Of a stretch of 20,570 nt of DNA, positions 5,859-12,786 are shown in pieces. The stretch comes from an uncultured Collinsella sp. Lineage in GTDB: Bacteria > Actinomycetota > Coriobacteriia > Coriobacteriales > Coriobacteriaceae. Numbering within the stretch: position 1 is the first letter of the stretch; each line of letters opens with the position of its first letter. The position numbers and the translations under genes were made by a program. The notes under the pieces are model-generated. The model was given only the letters and a program-made list of their open reading frames with translations, did not search any database and was not told the DNA's origin. Location of the stretch: the NCBI GenBank assembly GCA_900543945.1, contig UQTN01000028.1:1-20570 (forward strand), in the 5' to 3' direction.

Positions 5859-7460
5859 GTGTCTGCAACCATTAAACCCTTCACCGATGAGTTCGAAGAG
5901 TATGGTCGCGATGAATCTCGTGCATCGGGCGAAGCATCGAGCATCTCGTTTCCGACAACGGAAGACGAGGTCCGTGCCATTTTGGAAACGCTCCATGCCG
6001 AGCGTGTCCCGGTAACGGTTCAGGGCGCCCGAACCGGCCTTGCCGCCGGTGCCGTGCCCCACGGTGGGCATATCCTCAATACTTCCCGTATGAATCGCTA
6101 CTTGGGCCTTCGCCGCGATGAACAAAGCCAATTTCTGCTGCGCGTGGAGCCGAGCGTTGTGCCCTCGGAGCTGCGTAAGCAGCTGAGCAAGAAGGTACTG
6201 CCGACCGCTGGTTGGGACCAGGCATCGCTTGAGGCCTACGAGGAGTTCCAAGAGTCCCCCGAGCAGTTCTTTCCCACCGATCCCACCGAGGCATCTGCCT
6301 GTCTGGGTGGCATGGCGGCATGCAACGCCTCCGGCGCCCGCAGCTACGCTTACGGCCCCATGCGCCCGCATATCACGGGACTCCACGTCGCGCTGGCTGA
6401 TGGCGATTTGCTTGAGCTTCAGCGCGGCGAGGCTTTTGCCCAGGGCCGCCACCTGTCGCTCGTGACGGCAGAGGGCCGTACGCTCGAGCTCGATCTTCCC
6501 GGCTATACCATGCCCGAGACAAAAAATGCCTCAGGCTATTTCGTTGCGGACGATATGGACGCCATCGACCTCTTTATCGGCGCGTGCGGCACGCTCGGCG
6601 TTATCACCGAGCTCGAGATTGCCCTGCAGGCGGCGCCTGCGGTCGTTTGGGGTGTGAGTTGCTTTTTCGATAGCGAGGACAAGGCGGTGTCCTTTACCGA
6701 TTCCGTGCGCCCTGTCCTGTCCCATGCGGCTGCCATCGAGTACTTCGATGCTGGCGCCCTGGATATTCTACGTCGCCAGCGCGAGCAGTCGACGGCGTTT
6801 GCCTCGCTGCCGGCGCTCGACAAAGAGGCCAAGGTATGTGTCTACGTGGAGCTCGATTGCGATGACGAGGCGCAGGCGACCGAGGAGCTGTACCACTTGG
6901 GATGGGTGCTGGAGCTTGCGGGCGGCCGCGACGATGCGACATGGGTCGCCCGCAACGAAGTCGATCGCGAGTGCCAGCGGTTCTTCCGCCACGCGGTGCC
7001 CGAGAGCGTCAACATGCTCATTGACGAGCGTCGCCGCACCGACCCCACCATTACCAAGCTGGGATCGGATATGTCGGTGCCCAATGCACGCCTTGCCGAT
7101 GTCGTGGCCCTCTATCGCCGCACGCTGGCCGAAAGCGGGCTTGAGTCTGCTGCCTGGGGACACATCGGGAACAACCATCTGCATGTGAACATCCTGCCGC
7201 GCGATGCGCAAGACTACCGTCGTGGTGGAGAGCTCTTTGCCCAGTGGGCTTCCGAGGTCACGGCCATGGGCGGTGCCGTTTCTGCCGAACACGGCGTCGG
7301 CAAGATCAAGGCGGGCTTCTTGGAGACGATGTACGGCCACGAGGCCATGGTCGAGTCGGCGCGTCTCAAACTCCAGCTTGATCCTGCCGGCCAGCTGGGT
7401 CGCGGCAACCTGTTTACGGAGAAGCTCTTGGATGAACTCGTCCAGAAAGGGGGCGCGTGA
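5859..7460 (+). CDS. lctD: FAD-linked 2-hydroxyacid dehydrogenase, probable D-lactate dehydrogenase subunit (LctD/GlcD-like)
   Basis: A 533-aa flavoprotein with FAD_binding_4 followed by FAD-oxidase_C. The GTG start at 5859 follows AAAGGGGGAG. The FAD-binding half shows QGARTGLAAGAVP (about 55-67), FFPTDPTEASACLGGMAACN (about 137-156) and CGTLGVITELEI. The substrate half shows GNNHLH (437-442) and EHGVGK (477-482), the metal and flavin-site motifs of GlcD/Dld enzymes. At 533 aa it is longer than the roughly 460-470 aa usual for LctD, with extra sequence around residues 100-140. Its stop overlaps the next start (GTGA), and etfB and etfA follow directly. In Acetobacterium woodii the same set forms a complex that oxidises lactate with NAD+ while consuming reduced ferredoxin. 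Glycolate or another 2-hydroxyacid is possible. The substrate is inferred from context. Confidence 0.8.
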   Translation: MSATIKPFTDEFEEYGRDESRASGEASSISFPTTEDEVRAILETLHAERVPVTVQGARTGLAAGAVPHGGHILNTSRMNRYLGLRRDEQSQFLLRVEPSVVPSELRKQLSKKVLPTAGWDQASLEAYEEFQESPEQFFPTDPTEASACLGGMAACNASGARSYAYGPMRPHITGLHVALADGDLLELQRGEAFAQGRHLSLVTAEGRTLELDLPGYTMPETKNASGYFVADDMDAIDLFIGACGTLGVITELEIALQAAPAVVWGVSCFFDSEDKAVSFTDSVRPVLSHAAAIEYFDAGALDILRRQREQSTAFASLPALDKEAKVCVYVELDCDDEAQATEELYHLGWVLELAGGRDDATWVARNEVDRECQRFFRHAVPESVNMLIDERRRTDPTITKLGSDMSVPNARLADVVALYRRTLAESGLESAAWGHIGNNHLHVNILPRDAQDYRRGGELFAQWASEVTAMGGAVSAEHGVGKIKAGFLETMYGHEAMVESARLKLQLDPAGQLGRGNLFTEKLLDELVQKGGA

Positions 7461-8278
7461 AGATGAGCGATTTCCATATGGTGGTGTGCGTCAAGGCCGT
7501 GCCGGGCAGCACCGAGGTCAAGATGGACCCCAAGACCAATACCATCGTGCGCGATGGCAAGCAGGCGGTCGTTAATCCCTTCGATGCAAGTGCCCTCGAA
7601 TGTGCGCTAGCGCTGAAGGACGACTTTATCGGCTTTGGCATGGACGTGCGTGTGACGGTGGTGTCGATGGGCATCCCCGCGACCGAATCGCTGCTGCGCG
7701 ACTGCATCGCCCGCGGTGCCGACGACGCGCTGCTGCTGACCGATCGCGCCTTTGCGGGCGCCGATACCCTAGCCACCACCTATGCTCTCAAATGCGGCAT
7801 CGAGGCACTCGACGAGGACTTCGACCTGCTCATCTGCGGCAAGATGGCGGTGGATGGCGATACGGCCCAGATTGGTCCCGAGCTTGCCGGTGCCTTTGAG
7901 ATTCCCTGCGTGACCGACGTGAGCTGCGTGCAAAGCGCGGGCTTTACGACGTGTGGCTCGCTGGCGCTCGTTCACGGATGCGATGCCGGCGAGGAGACGG
8001 TGTGTCTTGAGATGCCGTGCGCGATGACGACTGCCAAGGAGATTGGCCAGTTGCGTATGCCGAGTATTGCCGGTATTCGCGCGGCGGAGGAGGCGGACGT
8101 GCGCGTGGTCAGTGCCGCCGACGTGAACGCCGACCCCGCGCGTTGCGGTCTTGCCGGATCACCGACGCAGGTCGTGCGCTCGTTTGTGCCCGACCGTGAC
8201 CAAACGTGCGAGGCCGTTGAGGGAACGGCGTCCGAGCAGGCGGTAAAACTTGCCAAGATTATTGAGGGGATGGCATAG
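7457..8278 (+). CDS. etfB: Electron transfer flavoprotein beta subunit
   Basis: A 273-aa protein with the EtfB pattern: MVVCVKAVPGSTEVKMDP near the start, AVVNPFDASALECALALKDD (about 36-55), then CGKMAVDGDTAQIGPELAG, the nucleotide-binding loop region. EtfB carries a flavin and, in bifurcating ETFs, is where NAD(H) meets FAD. The length is normal. The start is GTG 7457 (overlapping the upstream TGA) or ATG 7463; the ribosome site AAAGGGGG at 7446-7453 fits the latter slightly better. The stop is immediately followed by etfA. Its partners are the flavin dehydrogenase upstream and the ferredoxin-fused EtfA downstream, so it most likely takes part in lactate-linked electron bifurcation or confurcation (inference). 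The EtfB family call is firm. Confidence 0.92.
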   Translation: MKMSDFHMVVCVKAVPGSTEVKMDPKTNTIVRDGKQAVVNPFDASALECALALKDDFIGFGMDVRVTVVSMGIPATESLLRDCIARGADDALLLTDRAFAGADTLATTYALKCGIEALDEDFDLLICGKMAVDGDTAQIGPELAGAFEIPCVTDVSCVQSAGFTTCGSLALVHGCDAGEETVCLEMPCAMTTAKEIGQLRMPSIAGIRAAEEADVRVVSAADVNADPARCGLAGSPTQVVRSFVPDRDQTCEAVEGTASEQAVKLAKIIEGMA

Positions 8279-9484
8279 ATGAGCGGGCTGATTATCGATA
8301 GCGAAGCCTGTATCGGCTGCGGTCGCTGCGTTCGCGCCTGCGCCTCGGGCGGCATTGTGGTGGAGGGTGAGCGCCCCAATCGCTGTGCCCGCGTAACCGA
8401 CGGCTGTATCCTGTGCGGTGGGTGCGTCGACGCCTGCCCCGTCAACGCCATCTCGATTGAGCGCGACGAGGCCGCCGGCGCGGCAGACCTTGACGCATAT
8501 CGAGACATCTGGATCTTCGTGCAGACTGACGAGCACGATGCCGTTGCATCCGTGGCCTTCGAGCTCATGGGCAAGGGGCGCGAGCTTGCCGATGCCCGCG
8601 GCTGCCGTCTGGTGGCACTGGTCGGCATGAGCCCCGAGGGCTCACTCGGGGACCTGGAGCATCTGATTTGCGCCGGTGCGGACGAAGTTCTGGTCTGTCG
8701 TGACGAGCGCCTGCGTCAGAACGACGCGGAGGTCTACGCTCGCTTGATCTGCGATTTGGTAGCCGAGCGCAAGCCCGAGGCCATTCTGTACGGCGCGACC
8801 GCCTTTGGTCGCGAGCTGGCGCCCGGTGTGGCCGTGCGCTTGCAGACGGGTCTTACGGCCGATTGCACGGTGCTTTCTATGGATACGGAGACGGGTCTGC
8901 TGCAGCAGACGCGCCCGGCGTTTGGCGGCAACCTGATGGCCACCATTATCTGCCCCAACCACCGTCCTCAGATGGCAACGGTGCGCCCCGGCATCTTTAA
9001 GGCGCCCGAGTTTGACTATAGCCGCTCCGGCACGATTACCCAGGTAGTGCTTGCGGATGACGTTAAGGCCCGCGTCGAGATCTCGATTCCCGCCGAGGAG
9101 TGGGGACAGCAGGCCTCAATTGCCGATGCCGAGCGTCTGGTCGTGGTGGGCCGCGGCATCGGCTCCAAGAAGAATCTGCCCCTGATGCGAAAGCTCGCCG
9201 ATGCCCTGGGTGCCGAGCTTGGTTGCACGCGTCCCATTGTGGAGGCAGGCTGGTTGGAGTATCGCCACCAAATTGGCCAGACGGGTGTATCGGTCTCGCC
9301 CAAGCTCCTCGTGAGCATCGGTGTCTCGGGTGCTATCCAGCATCTCGCCGGCATCGGTGGGGCGGAGTGCATTGTCGCCATCAATGAGGACCCGGATGCC
9401 CCCATCTTTGGTGCCGCCCAGTACAAGGTCGTCGGCGATGCCGTTGAGATCGTTGAGGAGCTGCTGGCTCAGCTTGAGCGCTAA
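8279..9484 (+). CDS. etfA: Electron transfer flavoprotein alpha subunit with N-terminal 2[4Fe-4S] ferredoxin domain
   Basis: A 401-aa protein. Residues 1-65 form a bacterial ferredoxin-like domain with two complete cysteine sets, C11-C14-C17-C21 and C43-C46-C49-C53, enough for two [4Fe-4S] clusters. The second set ends in the usual Cys-Pro; the first has Ala after C21. An EtfA N-domain follows (about 75-270). The C-terminal FAD domain shows HQIGQTG (330-336), GVSGAIQHLA (348-357) and INEDPDAPIF. EtfA is normally about 330 aa, so the excess is the ferredoxin domain. Such fused EtfA subunits (LctC, CarE) are known in bifurcating complexes, where they are thought to link ferredoxin to the flavins. 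The ATG at 8279 directly follows the etfB stop, with GAGGGGATGGC as the ribosome site. The stop overlaps the stop of the opposing HD gene. Confidence 0.93.
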   Translation: MSGLIIDSEACIGCGRCVRACASGGIVVEGERPNRCARVTDGCILCGGCVDACPVNAISIERDEAAGAADLDAYRDIWIFVQTDEHDAVASVAFELMGKGRELADARGCRLVALVGMSPEGSLGDLEHLICAGADEVLVCRDERLRQNDAEVYARLICDLVAERKPEAILYGATAFGRELAPGVAVRLQTGLTADCTVLSMDTETGLLQQTRPAFGGNLMATIICPNHRPQMATVRPGIFKAPEFDYSRSGTITQVVLADDVKARVEISIPAEEWGQQASIADAERLVVVGRGIGSKKNLPLMRKLADALGAELGCTRPIVEAGWLEYRHQIGQTGVSVSPKLLVSIGVSGAIQHLAGIGGAECIVAINEDPDAPIFGAAQYKVVGDAVEIVEELLAQLER

Positions 9485-10293
9485 GCGCGCGTCAGCCAGT
9501 CGCGCATCTCGTCCTTTAGGCGGCTCCAGGTTGCCTGCGTGGCGGGGTCGGTAAAGGGCCGCGTAATGCCAAAGGGCGCGTCGAGCAGGCGGTGGATATC
9601 GCCCTGTTTGCGCGCCAGCGCGCGGCTCGCTGGATAGACGAGCTCAAACATAAAGCAGATGAGTCCCACCAGGTAGTCTGCGGGCTCATCGCGCTCATCG
9701 CGTGCGACGCAGCGGTGCTCGTCAAAGGCGGTAAGCGCCGGTGTCGAGAAGTGGCTGGCGAGAAACGTGTCCTCATCCACCTTGAGGATGGTGTCGACGG
9801 TGCTGTCGGCGATGGTGCGCATAATGTCGATCTTGTCGCCATCGCGCACGATCTCGCAGAAGCTCCGTGTACGGGTGTCGAGTTCCGTGGGCAGGCGAAA
9901 ATCACTGTGGTGGGCGATGCTCGCGCGGATCAGTTCGTCCTCTGCCGGGTCATCGATAAAGTCGCGGATGCTCGTTACGGCGGGTGCATCGGCGGGATTC
10001 TCGCCAAAGAGGACCTCGATGCCCAGCGCTGCATGGCTCATGCTCTCGGCGTCCTTAAAGGTGTCCCAGCTCCGCAACTGCTCAAAGCGGCCCATATCGT
10101 GTAGCAGGCCGCAAAGCCATGCCAGGTCAATATCTTCTGACGACCAGCCCTGCTCGCGCGCTACGGCATCGCATGCCTCGGCCACGTGGTACGTATGCTC
10201 GATTTTGAGCGCGATGCGTGGGTTGGTGGCGTCGTAGGCATCGGTGTAGCTTTTGAAGGCCGCGCGCGCCCGGTCTCGATCGATAGCTGTCAT
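9481..10293 (-). CDS. HD-domain phosphohydrolase-like protein
   Basis: A 270-aa soluble protein. The HD metal ligands are visible: H36 in KIEHTYHV, H65-D66 in CGLLHDMGRF, and a later aspartate in DGDKID. H87 and an AHH motif lie between them. The ordering matches stand-alone HD proteins of Firmicutes and Actinobacteria, which hydrolyse phosphate esters of nucleotides or related small molecules. The substrate of this subgroup is not known to me. The ATG at 10293 is preceded by TAGGAAGTCATT. The 3' end overlaps the etfA stop by 4 bp in convergent orientation, with no terminator between, so the two transcripts must overlap. There is no link to azlC beyond the shared upstream region. Confidence 0.85.
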   Translation of the reverse strand: MTAIDRDRARAAFKSYTDAYDATNPRIALKIEHTYHVAEACDAVAREQGWSSEDIDLAWLCGLLHDMGRFEQLRSWDTFKDAESMSHAALGIEVLFGENPADAPAVTSIRDFIDDPAEDELIRASIAHHSDFRLPTELDTRTRSFCEIVRDGDKIDIMRTIADSTVDTILKVDEDTFLASHFSTPALTAFDEHRCVARDERDEPADYLVGLICFMFELVYPASRALARKQGDIHRLLDAPFGITRPFTDPATQATWSRLKDEMRDWLTRA

Positions 10294-10324
10294 AATGACT
10301 TCCTAAAAAGTTGTGTCTTTCGAT

Positions 10325-10360
10325 CCGGTGGCAATTGTAGGTGAACTTTATTGCCACCGG
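10325..10360. promoter_or_regulatory. Perfect 11-bp inverted repeat upstream of azlC
   Basis: CCGGTGGCAAT (10325-10335) and ATTGCCACCGG (10350-10360) are exact reverse complements around a 14-nt spacer that contains AGGTGA. In RNA this would be a stable hairpin with a purine-rich loop; in DNA it is a dyad with half-sites about two helical turns apart. It sits in the 126-bp divergent gap between the HD gene and the azlC ATG. A CATAAT at 10291-10296 could be a -10 reading toward azlC. Confidence 0.6.
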
Positions 10361-10419
10361 TTGATATTTCTGCTGCGTTGCAAGGCGCGCTGCAGACGAC
10401 TTACCAGAATGGGAGTGGC

Positions 10420-11112
10420 ATGGTCCTTAGGATCTTTAAAATCGTCTGGCCAGTGATGCTTACCTATGTTGCAATAGGCGCGCCGTGCGGAATGATCATG
10501 GGGCAGACGGGAATGGAGCCCTGGATGGTCTTTGCTCTGAGCAGCACGTTTGTGACGGGCAGCGGCCAGTTTATGATCTGCAATCTTTGGCTGGCGGGCG
10601 TACCGGCACCTTCGATTATCGCGAGCGTCGCCGCCATCTCCTCGCGCTTCGCTCTTTACTCGGCATCGATCGCACCCCATCTGGCGGGCGCCTCGAAGCG
10701 TCAGACGCTGGCTGTTGCCGCGACGCTCACCGAGGAGGCATACGGCATCTCGCTTGCCAAGCTGGTTGAGGGGGAGGATTGGGGCCCGCGCGAATCCTTC
10801 GTGCTCAACGTGATCCTCATCGCGACATGGGGCGCTTCGTGCACGATGGGTGCCATCGTCGGTGCCGTTGTCGATGTTCCCACCGCTATTGCGAGTTTCG
10901 TCTGCACGTCGCTCTTTATCTGTCTACTCTTTTCGCAGCGGCTGTCGCGCGGCAACGTTGTCGCGGCGGTTTCGGGCGCGGTGTCCGTCGCCGTATGCAA
11001 GTTCTTGGGCCTCACGAATATTGCCGTGCCGGCAAGCGTCGTGGTCGGCATTGCCATTGCGCTGGCGTGCGATGCTGTATTAGACGGAAGAGGTGCCCGC
11101 GATGCCCGTTAA
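10420..11112 (+). CDS. azlC: AzlC-family branched-chain amino acid exporter, large subunit
   Basis: A hydrophobic multi-pass protein, 230 aa from ATG 10420. The first membrane segment (IVWPVMLTYVAIGAPCGMIM) and the following SSTFVTGSGQFM, then SRFALYSASIAPHL, match the AzlC pattern, in which a short polar loop with a G(S/A)xQF motif follows helix two. AzlC with AzlD exports branched-chain amino acids or their analogues. The frame is open upstream to a TTG at 10351, which would add 23 residues. I prefer the ATG because GGGAG precedes it and the TTG falls inside the right arm of the 10325-10360 inverted repeat. The small subunit gene overlaps its end by 11 bp, as expected for an azlCD pair. Confidence 0.85.
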   Translation: MVLRIFKIVWPVMLTYVAIGAPCGMIMGQTGMEPWMVFALSSTFVTGSGQFMICNLWLAGVPAPSIIASVAAISSRFALYSASIAPHLAGASKRQTLAVAATLTEEAYGISLAKLVEGEDWGPRESFVLNVILIATWGASCTMGAIVGAVVDVPTAIASFVCTSLFICLLFSQRLSRGNVVAAVSGAVSVAVCKFLGLTNIAVPASVVVGIAIALACDAVLDGRGARDAR

Positions 11113-11425
11113 CGAGTTCTTGGTTCTGTGGCTGTCGTCGTGGGCTGCTATCGCGTTCTTTCGCATCGCGCCGGCGTTTGCCTTGCGCGGGCGGACCCTG
11201 TCGCCCCGCATTACCGAGGCCCTGGGTTATATCCCGCCCGCTGCCTTTGCCGCGCTGGTCGCCAACGACTTGGTGAGCCCCGGCGCGTTCGACGCGGGAC
11301 CCTGGCCTGCCTTGGTTCCCTGGATTGCGGCTGCCGGTGTCGTGGTCGTGGCGGTCAAGACAAAATCGATGCTGTGGTGCTGCGTCTCGGGCATCGTACT
11401 CTATATTGTCTTGAGCCTTATATAG
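11102..11425 (+). CDS. azlD: AzlD-family branched-chain amino acid exporter, small subunit
   Basis: A 107-aa protein with three or four membrane segments: FLVLWLSSWAAIAFFRI, then RITEALGYIPPAAFAALV, WIAAAGVVVVAV and a last segment ending YIVLSLI. The R(I)xxxLxYIPPAAxAAL segment is typical of AzlD. The ATG at 11102 is chosen because AGAGG lies at a suitable distance. A GTG at 11093 would overlap that site. The frame overlaps azlC by 11 bp, indicating coupled synthesis of the two subunits. The 150 bp that follow, up to the permease gene, contain no clear terminator. Confidence 0.85.
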   Translation: MPVNEFLVLWLSSWAAIAFFRIAPAFALRGRTLSPRITEALGYIPPAAFAALVANDLVSPGAFDAGPWPALVPWIAAAGVVVVAVKTKSMLWCCVSGIVLYIVLSLI

Positions 11426-11575
11426 GGGTGGCGTCGCGGGCGCCGAATCTCGTTCCATCCCAACTCGTCGGATTTTTCACCGAGCTGGTCTATTTCTTCT
11501 GGTACCATGGTCAAACTTTACTGTAGCAAAGCGTGACGTGGGCTTTTGTATCCCGTCAGCGGAAATGGGGGTTTC

Positions 11576-12598
11576 ATGGCACAGGAAGCAACCGCCAACG
11601 AGCAAAAGAAATTCAAGGTCCCGCGCATCCCGGGCGACATCATGATCTATCCGATGATCGTCGGTCTTTTGCTCAACACCTTCTGCCCGCAGGTTTTTGA
11701 GATCGGCGGCTTCTTTACGGCTGCCTGCCGCGGTGGCTCCAATACCATCGTCGCCGCGATCCTGCTGTTTGTGGGCGCCGGCATCAGCTTTAAGTCCACG
11801 CCGGGTGCCATCAAGACCGGTATCGTCGTGCTGATCCCCAAGCTGGTCGTCGCAGCGGCTCTCGGCCTGGGCGTGGCATATTTCTTTAACGACAACTTCC
11901 TGGGTCTGAGCTCCGTGTCTATCATCGGCGGCATCACGTTTTGCAACATGGCGCTCTATACGGGCATCATGGGCGAGTTCGGCGATGAGTCCGAGCAGGG
12001 CGCCGTCGGTATCCTGTTCTTTACGGCCGGCCCTGCCGTCACGATGATCATCCTCGGTGTTTCCGGCCTCGCCAACATTCCCATTGGCACCATTATCGGC
12101 TCCATCTTGCCACTCGTTATTGGCATGGTTCTGGGCAACCTGTTCCCGTTTATCAAGAACCTGCTGGTTCCCGGTGGCAATCCCGCGATTGCCGTCATCG
12201 GATTTCAGCTCGGTGCGTCCATGAGCCTGTCGAGCTTTATCACCGGCGGTATTTCCGGCATCTTGCTGGGCCTTGTCACGCTGTTTGTCGTCGGTCCCAT
12301 CACCTTTGCGTTTGAGCGTCTGTGCGGCGGCAATGGCAAGGCCGCTGTGGCTTGCTCCACCATTGCCGGCACGGCTATGACCACACCGGTTGCCCTCGCC
12401 GAGGTCGCGCCGCGCTATGCCGAGCTTGCGCCCACCGCGTACGCCCAGATCGCCACCGCCGTTATCATCACGGCGATCATGGCTCCGATTTTGACCGGCT
12501 GGGTCGACAAGAAGTTCTGCCAGGGCAAGGAGGACCTGTCGCCCGCCGGTGTCGAGGCCATCGAGGAAGCCGTCGCGATCGACATCGATGGCGAGTAA
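11576..12598 (+). CDS. kdgT: 2-keto-3-deoxygluconate permease (KdgT family)
   Basis: A 340-aa hydrophobic protein. KVPRIPGDIMIYPMIVGLLL opens it, followed by SNTIVAAILLFVGAGISF and GNMALYTG-like segments (here CNMALYTGIMGEFGD). GGNPAIAVIGFQLGASMSL and AGTAMTTPVALAE complete the family pattern. KdgT imports 2-keto-3-deoxygluconate, a pectin and uronate breakdown product, by proton symport, and the length is normal. The ATG at 11576 follows AATGGGGGTTTC. An in-frame upstream ATG at 11546 lacks a ribosome site. No kduI/kduD/kdgK/kdgA genes are adjacent, so the catabolic partners must be elsewhere or the substrate may differ. It appears to be a single-gene unit followed by hairpins at 12622-12687. 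Confidence 0.88.
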   Translation: MAQEATANEQKKFKVPRIPGDIMIYPMIVGLLLNTFCPQVFEIGGFFTAACRGGSNTIVAAILLFVGAGISFKSTPGAIKTGIVVLIPKLVVAAALGLGVAYFFNDNFLGLSSVSIIGGITFCNMALYTGIMGEFGDESEQGAVGILFFTAGPAVTMIILGVSGLANIPIGTIIGSILPLVIGMVLGNLFPFIKNLLVPGGNPAIAVIGFQLGASMSLSSFITGGISGILLGLVTLFVVGPITFAFERLCGGNGKAAVACSTIAGTAMTTPVALAEVAPRYAELAPTAYAQIATAVIITAIMAPILTGWVDKKFCQGKEDLSPAGVEAIEEAVAIDIDGE

Positions 12599-12621
12599 CA
12601 ATCGACACCCATCAATAATAC

Positions 12622-12640
12622 CGGCGCGCAATTCGCGCCG
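12622..12640 (+). terminator. Hairpin after kdgT
   Basis: CGGCGCG-CAATT-CGCGCCG, a 7-bp GC stem with a 5-nt loop, 24 bp after the kdgT stop. No T-run follows directly. It may act together with the next, larger dyad. Confidence 0.4.
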
Positions 12641-12643
12641 TTC

Positions 12644-12700
12644 GAGCGCCCGAGCGGAAGCTGTCTTGCAGTGATGTTCGGGCGCTCTGCTATTATTTCC
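12644..12700 (+). terminator. Long inverted repeat followed by a T-rich tract
   Basis: GAGCGCCCGA (12644-12653) and TCGGGCGCTC (12678-12687) are perfect 10-bp arms with a 24-nt interior that includes a small CTG/CAG hairpin. The tail TGCTATTATTTCC is T-rich but broken, so this is a plausible imperfect terminator for kdgT. TATTAT at 12691-12696 could instead be the -10 of the GGDEF gene. Confidence 0.5.
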
Positions 12701-12702
12701 TT

Positions 12703-12724
12703 TACCCCTGCGGATAGGGGGGTA
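12703..12724 (+). repeat. Hairpin TACCCC / GGGGTA in the leader of the GGDEF gene
   Basis: TACCCC (12703-12708) pairs with GGGGTA (12719-12724), or CCCCT with AGGGG in a shifted register. TTTATT follows. Further small pairings occur downstream (CCAGA at about 12733, TCTGG at about 12753). If transcription starts after TATTAT at 12691, these lie in an RNA leader of about 84 nt. Confidence 0.35.
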
Positions 12725-12786
12725 TTTATTGCCCAGATACGACTCGGGCGATTCTGGCCACTTGAATAGTGAGGGGATGGCGTCTA

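Noticed and set aside
5838..6452. 204-aa minus-strand open frame opposite the flavin dehydrogenase
   Set aside because: Antisense shadow. The plus-strand frame carries the FAD-binding motifs.
11426..11575. Possible terminator after azlD (GGCG...CGCC near 11430-11445)
   Set aside because: The stem is only 4 bp and has no T-run, so it is not supported.
11477..12631. 384-aa open frame on the minus strand opposite kdgT
   Set aside because: Low-complexity Asp/Arg/Gly/His-rich translation, antisense to a clear permease, no ribosome site.
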